NCBI RefSeq assembly: GCF_016862455.1
Contig: NZ_BOMZ01000033.1
Location: forward strand, 165,642 to 229,641
Direction: 5' to 3'
Length of the DNA: 64,000 bases
From: Actinoplanes utahensis
Lineage (GTDB): Bacteria; Actinomycetota; Actinomycetes; Mycobacteriales; Micromonosporaceae
The notes under the pieces were generated by a model. It searched no databases, had not been told where the DNA came from, and worked only from the letters and a program-made list of their open reading frames with translations. Made by a program: the position numbers and the translations under genes. Positions 52,742-59,983 of this stretch are shown here, one piece after another (position 1 is the first letter of the stretch; each line of letters opens with the position of its first letter).

Positions 52742-53257
52742 TCAGTCGTCCTCTTCCTCGTCCTCTTCCTCGGGGTCCTGGTTCGCCTCGGCCCCGAGGA
52801 CGAAGGCCTGCATGGCCAGCTCGTCGCCGGACGGCCAGACGTACGTCGGCAGCTCGGCCGGGCCCAGCTCCAGCACGTGCGACCAGAACTGGCGCACCGC
52901 CTCCGCCGGGTTCACCGCTTCGATCGGCATCGCCACGCTGACCAGCCAGGCCTTCTTGTCGGCCGGGCCGCCGAGCCGCTGCGCGAACCGCCGGAACGTC
53001 TCCTCGTCGACCGGGCCCGCGGCCAGGCCGGCGGCCGGCACCGGCTCGTCGAAGGCGCGGCGCAGGTACCACAGCGACAGCTCCGCGCCGTCCGTCTTCT
53101 CCACCCGGGCCAGCGCCACGACCTGATCCTCGGCGACCAGCAGGACCTCGTCGCCGATTTCGGCTGCTCCCGAGGCCGGCACCGTCACCGCGTCGTGCTG
53201 GAACAACCGCTCGGTCGCCCACTGCGTTTCCGGAATGATCACCACGAACTGAGCCAT
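52742..53257 (-). CDS. Hypothetical protein with acidic tail, downstream of tag
   Basis: A 171-residue soluble protein. The N-terminal half (FVVIIPETQWATERLF, then GDEVLLVAEDQVVALARVEK) resembles PUA/EVE-type beta-barrels, but no signature is certain. The C-terminus is strongly acidic (PEEEDEEEDD). It starts 4 bp after the tag stop, so it belongs to the same four-gene operon. The ATG at 53255-53257 has GGTGAG upstream. Confidence 0.7.
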   Translation of the reverse strand: MAQFVVIIPETQWATERLFQHDAVTVPASGAAEIGDEVLLVAEDQVVALARVEKTDGAELSLWYLRRAFDEPVPAAGLAAGPVDEETFRRFAQRLGGPADKKAWLVSVAMPIEAVNPAEAVRQFWSHVLELGPAELPTYVWPSGDELAMQAFVLGAEANQDPEEEDEEEDD

Positions 53258-53261
53258 GGTG

Positions 53262-53828
53262 TCATCTCACCACGGGCACCCAGCAGTCCGTGAGGTGGTC
53301 GTCCACCATGCCCGTGGCCTGCATCAACGCGTACGCGGTGGTGGGACCGACGAACTTGAATCCCCGCTTCTTCAGCGCCTTCGCCATGGCGGTGGACTCG
53401 GGCGTGACGGCCGGGACGTCGGCCCGCGTCCGCGGTCTCGGCGACGACGCGGGCGCGAACGACCAGAGCAGGTCCGTCAGCTCCAGCTCGGCCGCGACCC
53501 TGGCGTTGTGCAGGGCGGCGTCGATCTTCATCCGGTTGCGGACGATGCCCGGGTCGGCCATCAGCCGGGCGGCGTCGTCCTCGGTGAACTCGGCCACCTC
53601 GGTGATCTTGAAATTCGCGAAGGCGGCCCGGAACGCCGGGCGCTTGCGCAGGATGGTGATCCACGACAGGCCGGACTGGAAGGCCTCCAGGGTCATCCGT
53701 TCGAACAGCGCGTCGTCGCCGCGGACCGGCTTGCCCCACTCCTCGTCGTGATAGAGCGCGTAGTCGGGGGTGCTGCCGCCCCAGAAGCACCGGGACCGGC
53801 CATCGGGCCCGATCACCAGGTCGGTCAC
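53262..53828 (-). CDS. tag: DNA-3-methyladenine glycosylase I
   Basis: Tag removes 3-methyladenine from DNA in base-excision repair. The 188-residue protein has the zinc ligands Cys and His in RCFWGGSTPDYALYHDEEWG (residues about 13-32), the helix-hairpin region LTLEAFQSGLSWITILRKR in part (TLEAFQSGLSW) and the closing GFKFVGPTTAYALMQATG and HLTDCWV (His and Cys ligands). The GTG start overlaps the SRPBCC gene stop in a GTGA junction. Rv1210 is the recalled mycobacterial equivalent. Confidence 0.95.
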   Translation of the reverse strand: MTDLVIGPDGRSRCFWGGSTPDYALYHDEEWGKPVRGDDALFERMTLEAFQSGLSWITILRKRPAFRAAFANFKITEVAEFTEDDAARLMADPGIVRNRMKIDAALHNARVAAELELTDLLWSFAPASSPRPRTRADVPAVTPESTAMAKALKKRGFKFVGPTTAYALMQATGMVDDHLTDCWVPVVR

Positions 53829-54295
53829 GGCAGCCGGCCCTGCTCGACCAGGCGGGCGAAACGCTTCAGGGCGCCGGTGAACGCCGCTTTCGAGCCCGGC
53901 CAGAGCACCGGCCAGGCCAGCTTGCCGACCGGGCCGGCCGGGAGCTGGAACCACTCGTGCAGGACCACCTGGGTACGGTCGCCGGACATCGCCGTGCACC
54001 GCATCGCGCCAGGACCCTTGAGCACCTTGCCGCAGTGCATGACACGGACCTCGTACGGCGCGTTGACCTTGATCACCCGCAGCTCGTCGCGGAGCGTCGC
54101 CGGGCCGATCGCGGTGACCACCTCGACCAGGCTGCCCTCGCCGCCGTCGCCCTCCACCACGCGCACCGTGGTGAACGGGATCCAGGCGGACTGGGCCTCC
54201 CAGTCCAGGAACGCGGAGAAGACCTTGGGCGCGGGCGCGTTGACGATCACCGTGGCGGTGAACTCACCTGGCCCGGCCTCCGCATCGTTGCTCAT
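53825..54295 (-). CDS. SRPBCC-family protein
   Basis: A 156-residue SRPBCC (polyketide cyclase/START-like) protein: begins with FTATVIVNAPAPKVFSAFLD and has WIPFTTVRVVEGDGGEGS and a C-terminal helix (WPGSKAAFTGALKRFARLVE). It binds a hydrophobic ligand by family; the ligand is unknown. It is inserted between the DivIVA-domain gene and tag with 4-bp overlaps at each end, so it is part of the tag operon. Confidence 0.87.
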   Translation of the reverse strand: MSNDAEAGPGEFTATVIVNAPAPKVFSAFLDWEAQSAWIPFTTVRVVEGDGGEGSLVEVVTAIGPATLRDELRVIKVNAPYEVRVMHCGKVLKGPGAMRCTAMSGDRTQVVLHEWFQLPAGPVGKLAWPVLWPGSKAAFTGALKRFARLVEQGRLP

Positions 54296-54735
54296 CGTTT
54301 CTCCACCGGCTGCTCCTCCGACGGCGCCATCGGGACGACCGGCGGCTCCGGCTCGGCCGGCACGGACGCGGCCGGGGCGAGGGCCGCCTCCCGGGCGCGG
54401 CGCAGCGCGTCGGCGTCGTCCAGCCGGCCGTCCCGCAGCGCGGTCACCTCGGCCTCCAGGACACTGATCAGTTCGCCCTTGTAGCCGATGTCGTACGCGG
54501 CCCGCTGGAGCGCCTGATCCACCTGCGCCATCCGGTACCCCCGGAAGACGGTGTCGAACTTCGTCCGGGAGATGTCGTCCTCGCCGAGCGGCCGGTCGCT
54601 GGGCAGCGGCACCGCGCGCCCGTCCGGCTCGACCGGGGTCAGGCCGGAGTCGCCTCCGCTCAGCAACACGGTCACGCCGAAGACGATCGTCGCGACGACC
54701 AGTGCCACGACAATGAAGAGCAGAAGCTGACCCAT
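54292..54735 (-). CDS. DivIVA-domain membrane protein (Rv1209-like position)
   Basis: A 147-residue protein with an N-terminal membrane helix (LLLFIVVALVVATIVFGVTV) and a single DivIVA-type segment (TKFDTVFRGYRMAQVDQALQ), then a short coiled coil and a Pro/Glu tail. It may sense curvature or interact with Wag31. The ATG at 54733-54735 is used: CAACAT lies 7 nt upstream as a weak leaderless -10. It starts the operon DivIVA-SRPBCC-tag-acidic protein. Confidence 0.85.
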   Translation of the reverse strand: MGQLLLFIVVALVVATIVFGVTVLLSGGDSGLTPVEPDGRAVPLPSDRPLGEDDISRTKFDTVFRGYRMAQVDQALQRAAYDIGYKGELISVLEAEVTALRDGRLDDADALRRAREAALAPAASVPAEPEPPVVPMAPSEEQPVEKR

Positions 54736-54788
54736 GCGCACGATGTTGACATGTCCGCTTTCCGGTGGCGAGCCCGCCACCCGTGCGG

Positions 54789-55166
54789 TCATGTCCAGCT
54801 GAGGATCTTCTTACGCCAGGCGTAGAGGATGCCCAGGGCGAGCACGGCCACGAAGATGCCCATCTCGGCGATGGACAGACCGCCGAAACCGGGACGATCG
54901 AAGATCAACGCCCACGGGAAGAGAAATACGGCTTCCACGGCGAAAAGCACATAGAGGTACGCGTACACGTAGTACCGGATCTGCGCCTGCGCCCAGTCGC
55001 CGCCGACCGGGTCGATGCCGCTCTCGTACGAGATCCGCTTGCCCGGTGGCTCCGCCGGGCGCGACGGCCTGAGCAGCCGGTTCGCTCCGAACGCGGCCAC
55101 GAAAAGCAGAACCCCCGCGGCCAGAACCAGACCGAGGACGGCGTAGGAGCCCAGATATCCCGCCAC
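54789..55166 (-). CDS. nuoA: Solitary NADH-quinone oxidoreductase subunit A
   Basis: A 125-residue three-helix protein matching NuoA: helix 1 AVLGLVLAAGVLLFVAAFGA, the loop ISYESGIDPVGGDWAQAQIR (replacing the usual YECG with YESG, so the ND3 loop Cys is Ser) and YYVYAYLYVLFAVEAVFLFP, then a third helix. No other nuo gene lies on either side. The GTG at 55164-55166 has TAGGCT 8 nt upstream. It diverges from korA. Confidence 0.93.
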   Translation of the reverse strand: MAGYLGSYAVLGLVLAAGVLLFVAAFGANRLLRPSRPAEPPGKRISYESGIDPVGGDWAQAQIRYYVYAYLYVLFAVEAVFLFPWALIFDRPGFGGLSIAEMGIFVAVLALGILYAWRKKILSWT

Positions 55167-55174
55167 GATCGTGC

Positions 55175-55180
55175 AGCCTA
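55175..55180 (-). promoter_or_regulatory. -10 element of the lone nuoA, leaderless type
   Basis: TAGGCT with an 8-nt spacer to the GTG at 55166. Confidence 0.5.
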
Positions 55181-55340
55181 CCGAAGACCACTAGTCGACC
55201 GTGGTATCGGATCGCTACCGTGGGCAACGGTCCGGGGCCGCTTCGTAAGGAGCGGCGACGTAGTGTGGAAGTGACGATTTGCGGGCCGGCTCATCGACAG
55301 TTGCTGTTGCAGCCGGACCGCGCCCTATGGAGGTTGAATC

Positions 55341-57194
55341 GTGGCCGCTCCCGCGAAGCGAGTCGAGCAGCTGGACCGGGTAGTCATCCGATTCGCCGGC
55401 GACTCCGGCGACGGCATGCAGCTCACCGGCGACCGGTTCACATCGGAGACCGCCCAACTAGGCAACGACATCTCGACACTTCCCAACTTCCCGGCGGAGA
55501 TCCGCGCGCCCGCGGGCACCCTTCCCGGTGTCTCCAGCTTTCAGGTGCACTTCGCCGACTACGACATCCTGACCCCGGGTGACGCGCCCAACGTGCTGGT
55601 CGCGATGAACCCGGCCGCCCTCAAGGCCAACCTGGCCGACCTGCCCGCCGGTGCCGACGTCATCGTCAACACCGACGAGTTCACTCGCCGCAACCTGGCC
55701 AAGGTCGGTTATGCCGTCAGCCCGCTCGACGACGGCTCCCTCGGCGATTACGCGGTGCACCCCGTCGCTCTCACCTCGCTGACCCTGGGCGCTCTCGCCG
55801 AGCTCGGCATCGCGAAGAAGGACGGCGAGCGCGCCAAGAACATGTTCGCCCTCGGCCTGCTCTCCTGGATGTACTCGCGGCCGTTCGAGTCCACGCTGCG
55901 GTTCCTGGAGCGCAAGTTCGCCAAGCGGCCCGACCTGGTCGCGGCGAACAAGGCCGCCTTCCATGCCGGGTGGAACTACGGCGAGACCACCGAGGCCTTC
56001 TCGGTCCGCTACGAGATCAAGCCGGCCAAGATGCGGCCCGGCACCTACCGCAACATCACCGGCAACCAGGCGCTCTCGCTCGGGCTGGTGGCCGCCGCGG
56101 TGCGGTCCGGGCTGCCGCTGTTCCTCGGCGCCTACCCGATCACCCCGGCCTCCGACATCCTGCACGAGCTGTCCAAGCACAAGCGGTTCGGCGTCACCAC
56201 GATGCAGGCCGAGGACGAGATCGCGGCGATCGGGGCGGCGCTCGGCGCGGCGTACGGCGGGTCTCTCGGCGTGACCACCACCAGCGGGCCGGGCGTGGCG
56301 CTCAAGGGCGAGACCATCTCGCTCGCCATCGCCCTGGAGCTGCCGCTGGTGATCGTGGACGTGCAGCGGGCCGGCCCGTCGACCGGCATGCCGACCAAGA
56401 CCGAGCAGGCCGACCTCAACATGGCGCTGTTCGGCCGGCACGGTGAGGCGCCGCTCGCGGTGATCGCGCCGAAGTCGCCGTCGGACTGCTTCCACGCGGC
56501 TCTCGAAGCGGCCCGGATCGCCCTGACCTACCGCACCCCGGTCATCCTGCTGTCGGACAACTACGTGGCGAACGGCTCGGAGCCGTGGCTGCTGCCGTCC
56601 GTGGACGAGCTGCCCGATCTGCGGGTCGAGTTCGCCACGGCGCCGAATGCCGACGACGGGCGCTTCCTGCCGTACCTCCGTGATCCGGAGACCATGGCCC
56701 GACCGTGGGCCGTGCCCGGCACGCCCGGCCTGGAGCACCGCATCGGCGGTCTGGAGAAGGCCGACAAGACCGGCGACATCTCCTACGACCCGGCGAACCA
56801 CGAGTTCATGGTCCGCACCCGGGCCGCCCGGATCGAGGCGATCAGCGTGCCGGACGTGGACGTCGAGGACCCGTCCGAGAGCGCCCGCGTGCTGGTGCTC
56901 GGGTGGGGTTCCACCTTTGGCCCGATCGGTGCGGCCTGCCGGGCGTTGCGCCAGCGGGGACTGCCCGTCGCCCAGGCTCATCTGCGGCACCTGGCACCTC
57001 TGCCGGACAATCTGGGCGAAGTATTGAAATCGTACGATAAAGTGATTGTTCCGGAGATGAACCTCGGGCAGCTCGCCAATGTGATCCGGGCGAGATATCT
57101 GGTCGACGCGGTGCCGTTCAACCAGGTCAGCGGCCTGCCGTTCACCGCCGCGACACTGGAGAGCATGCTCGAGGACGTGGTCAAGAATGGCTGA
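55341..57194 (+). CDS. korA: 2-oxoacid:ferredoxin oxidoreductase, fused gamma-alpha subunit
   Basis: With KorB this enzyme oxidatively decarboxylates 2-oxoglutarate to succinyl-CoA, reducing ferredoxin. The 617-residue protein has the gamma domain first (IRFAGDSGDGMQLTGDRF), then the alpha domain with GAYPITPASDILHELSKHK and MQAEDEIAAIGAALGAAYGG (20 residues), typical of actinobacterial KorA. The GTG at 55341 has TGGAGG upstream. It overlaps korB by 8 bp. It gives ferredoxin-linked respiration an alternative to the NADH-linked dehydrogenase. Confidence 0.95.
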   Translation: MAAPAKRVEQLDRVVIRFAGDSGDGMQLTGDRFTSETAQLGNDISTLPNFPAEIRAPAGTLPGVSSFQVHFADYDILTPGDAPNVLVAMNPAALKANLADLPAGADVIVNTDEFTRRNLAKVGYAVSPLDDGSLGDYAVHPVALTSLTLGALAELGIAKKDGERAKNMFALGLLSWMYSRPFESTLRFLERKFAKRPDLVAANKAAFHAGWNYGETTEAFSVRYEIKPAKMRPGTYRNITGNQALSLGLVAAAVRSGLPLFLGAYPITPASDILHELSKHKRFGVTTMQAEDEIAAIGAALGAAYGGSLGVTTTSGPGVALKGETISLAIALELPLVIVDVQRAGPSTGMPTKTEQADLNMALFGRHGEAPLAVIAPKSPSDCFHAALEAARIALTYRTPVILLSDNYVANGSEPWLLPSVDELPDLRVEFATAPNADDGRFLPYLRDPETMARPWAVPGTPGLEHRIGGLEKADKTGDISYDPANHEFMVRTRAARIEAISVPDVDVEDPSESARVLVLGWGSTFGPIGAACRALRQRGLPVAQAHLRHLAPLPDNLGEVLKSYDKVIVPEMNLGQLANVIRARYLVDAVPFNQVSGLPFTAATLESMLEDVVKNG

Positions 57195-58200
57195 GACGAC
57201 CATCCCGCTGAAGCTGACCGCCAAGGACTTCAAGTCCGACCAGGAGGTCCGCTGGTGCCCCGGCTGCGGGGACTACGCGATCCTCGCCGCGGTGCAGCAG
57301 TTCATGCCGGAGCTGGGCATCCCGCGGGAGAACATCGTGTTCGTCTCCGGGATCGGCTGCTCCTCCCGGTTCCCGTACTACATGAACACCTACGGGATGC
57401 ACTCGATCCACGGCCGGGCCCCAGCAATCGCGACCGGCCTGTCCGCGTCCCGCCCCGACCTGAGCGTCTGGGTGGTCACCGGCGACGGTGACGCCCTGTC
57501 GATCGGCGGCAACCACCTGATCCACGCGCTGCGCCGCAACGTGAACCTCAAGATCCTGCTCTTCAACAACCGGATCTACGGGCTCACCAAGGGGCAGTAC
57601 TCGCCGACCTCCGAGCTGGGGAAGATCACCAAGTCGACGCCGGCCGGGTCGGCGGACTCGCCGTTCAACCCGCTGTCGCTGGCCCTGGGCGCGGAGGCGA
57701 CGTTCGTGGCCCGGACCATCGACTCCGACCGTAAGCACCTGCAGTCGGTGCTCCGGGCGGCCGCCGAGCACCAGGGGTCGGCGTTCGTCGAGATCTACCA
57801 GAACTGCAACATCTTCAACGACGGCGCCTTCGACCTGATCAAGGACGCGGACACCCGGGACGAGCACCTGATCCGCCTCGAACAGGGCCAGCCGATCACC
57901 TTCAACGGGCTGAACGTGGTCCACCCGGAGGGCAGCTTCGGCCTCAAGGTCCAGAAGGGCGGCACGCCGATCGTCCACGACGCGACGGTCGACGACCCCG
58001 CCTACGCGTTCGCGCTCAGCCGGCTCTCCGGCTCCGACCTCGGCACCACGCCGATCGGGGTGTTCCGCAACGTACAGCGCCCGTCCTACGACGAGATCGT
58101 CCGCAAGCAGGTGCTCGACGCACGCGCGCAGGCCGACGGCACTCCCGAGGAGATGCTCGACGGCCTGCTCAACGCCGCCGACACCTGGACGATCCTCTAG
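57187..58200 (+). CDS. korB: 2-oxoacid:ferredoxin oxidoreductase, beta subunit
   Basis: The 337-residue TPP-binding subunit has RWCPGCGDYAILAAVQ, the TPP motif GDGDALSIGGNHLIHALRRN (20 residues) and NNRIYGLTKGQYSPTS that marks the enzyme type. Cys of WCPGC ligates the Fe-S cluster. It overlaps korA by 8 bp. It converges with the potassium-channel gene with 7 bp between stops. Confidence 0.95.
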   Translation: MAETTIPLKLTAKDFKSDQEVRWCPGCGDYAILAAVQQFMPELGIPRENIVFVSGIGCSSRFPYYMNTYGMHSIHGRAPAIATGLSASRPDLSVWVVTGDGDALSIGGNHLIHALRRNVNLKILLFNNRIYGLTKGQYSPTSELGKITKSTPAGSADSPFNPLSLALGAEATFVARTIDSDRKHLQSVLRAAAEHQGSAFVEIYQNCNIFNDGAFDLIKDADTRDEHLIRLEQGQPITFNGLNVVHPEGSFGLKVQKGGTPIVHDATVDDPAYAFALSRLSGSDLGTTPIGVFRNVQRPSYDEIVRKQVLDARAQADGTPEEMLDGLLNAADTWTIL

Positions 58201-58207
58201 CCGGCTC

Positions 58208-59224
58208 TCAGACGGAGACGCCGTTCGTGGCGGTCTCGTCGTCGCGGATGTAGACGAGCAGGTCGCCGGTCTCGATGCTGAGAGCCTGCTCGCCGCCGAG
58301 CGGCACCACCTTGCCCCGGCGGATCAGCGCCACCACCAGGGTGACGAGCTCGCGCGGGTTGCGGCCCACCTCGGCGCGCTCGGCCGAGCGCATCGCCAGC
58401 GCCATGCCTTGGCCGGGGGTGAGCAGGTCCTCCACCACGTCGATCAGCGGCGGCGCGGTGGTGGTCAGACCGAGCAGACGGCCCGCCGTCGACGACGAGA
58501 CGATCACGTGGTGGGCGCCGCTCTGCTTGAGCAGGGCGGCGTTCTCCTGCTCCCGGACCGCGGCGATGATCCGGACCTGGCCGGCGGTCAGCTGCCGCAC
58601 GGTCAGGGTGATCAGCACGGACGCCTCGTCCCGGTCGGTCGCGATGATCACCGACTTGGCGTTCTTCACGTCCGCATCGTTCAGCACCGCCGACCGGGTG
58701 GCGTCACCCTCGATGACGACGAACCCGCTGGCCTGGGCCTGCCGGACACCTGCTTCCCGGCTCTCCACGATGACGATGCGGTTCTTCTCGTAACCGGTCT
58801 CCAGCAGCGCGGCGACCGCGGCCCGGCCCTTGGTGCCGTACCCGCAGATGATCACGTGATCCTTCAACTTGCGCCTCCACCGGCTGACCCGCAGGCCCTT
58901 GCGGTACTGGTCGGTCAGCACCTCGAGTGTGGTGCCGACCAGGATGATCAGGAAGAGGACCCGGGCGGGCGTGATGAACAGGACGTTCACCAGGCGGGCG
59001 GCCTGGGTCGCCGGAGTGATGTCGCCGTAGCCGGTGGTGGAGAGCGAGACGACCGCGTAGTAGAAGCAGTCGAGCAGGGTCAGCCCGTCCTCGTTGACGT
59101 CCCGATAACCGTCCCGGTCGGCGTAGATCACCGCGACCGCCAGAAGGACCAGGGAACACGCCATCACCACACGGATGGCAAGGGCTCTCAGCGGTCCCTG
59201 CCGGACCAGAGGTAGATGAATCAT
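58208..59224 (-). CDS. Potassium channel with RCK (TrkA-N/TrkA-C) domains
   Basis: A 338-residue channel subunit. Helices ALAIRVVMACSLVLLAVAVI and LVNVLFITPARVLFLIILVG flank a pore loop with filter STTGYGD. A cytoplasmic RCK domain follows (IICGYGTKGRAAVAALLETG, IVIVESREAGVRQAQ) with a C-terminal TrkA-C part. It is a two-helix, calcium- or NAD-gated type channel. Its opposite neighbour is korB. Confidence 0.93.
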   Translation of the reverse strand: MIHLPLVRQGPLRALAIRVVMACSLVLLAVAVIYADRDGYRDVNEDGLTLLDCFYYAVVSLSTTGYGDITPATQAARLVNVLFITPARVLFLIILVGTTLEVLTDQYRKGLRVSRWRRKLKDHVIICGYGTKGRAAVAALLETGYEKNRIVIVESREAGVRQAQASGFVVIEGDATRSAVLNDADVKNAKSVIIATDRDEASVLITLTVRQLTAGQVRIIAAVREQENAALLKQSGAHHVIVSSSTAGRLLGLTTTAPPLIDVVEDLLTPGQGMALAMRSAERAEVGRNPRELVTLVVALIRRGKVVPLGGEQALSIETGDLLVYIRDDETATNGVSV

Positions 59225-59316
59225 GGAACCGCCTGCACGCGATCACCTTAACGGTCAAGCTGAAGGTCGTAACCGAAGCACACCACATCAGTCACCGGCC
59301 AGGCGCCGGAGGTCTC

Positions 59317-59769
59317 ATGCGCCATCTCGCGGTCACCGCCCTCCTGCTCGCCGTCGCCCTCCCGGCGCACGCCGCGCCGCCCCCGCCCCCGGCCACCACA
59401 CCGGCCGCCGACCGGGCGGCCCTGCTGCGATCCTGGACCCAGCCGACCGCCGCGAGCAGCGCCGCCTGGAACACCGCGCGCCTCGAGCGTTCCCGCTGGT
59501 CATCCTATGGATTCGACTGGACGACGGACCTCTGCAGCCGGGTCCCGGAGACACCGCTCGGCTTCGACTTCACCGACGCCTGCCGCCGCCACGACTTCGG
59601 CTACCGCAATTACCGGACCGCCCTCGCCGACCACAAAGCCCGCCTCGACGAGGCCTTCCGCGCCGACCTGCGCCACACCTGCGACAGCCACCGCCTCGCG
59701 GCCCAGCCCTTCTGCAACGCGATCGCCTTCACCTACTTCGAGGCTGTTCGCCTATTGCCAAAAACCTGA
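59317..59769 (+). CDS. Secreted prokaryotic phospholipase A2
   Basis: A 150-residue protein with a Sec signal peptide (HLAVTALLLAVALPAHA) and a mature PLA2 domain. The catalytic motif is CRRHDFGYRNY (His and Asp pair) preceded by the calcium loop region DLCSRVPETPLGFDFTDAC. Cys residues in the mature part can form two disulfides. It releases fatty acids from sn-2 of phospholipids outside the cell. The ATG at 59317 has GGAGG 5 nt upstream. Confidence 0.93.
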   Translation: MRHLAVTALLLAVALPAHAAPPPPPATTPAADRAALLRSWTQPTAASSAAWNTARLERSRWSSYGFDWTTDLCSRVPETPLGFDFTDACRRHDFGYRNYRTALADHKARLDEAFRADLRHTCDSHRLAAQPFCNAIAFTYFEAVRLLPKT

Positions 59770-59983
59770 AAACCCGCATTTGGTACGCCGTACGCCGTCT
59801 CCCACCGCAACCACCCCGTCCCGTGGCCCCCGGGCGAGGTCCGCGACGGTCACCACCGAAACGCGGCTCTCGGGCGAAGCGGCCGGTCACCACACACCCA
59901 GGCGGCACAGCCCGCCTCGCGGGAAGCCACGGGACGGGCCGGGTCGGCGCGGCCGCGGCGGGCGACGTACCCGGGGAAGGGTT

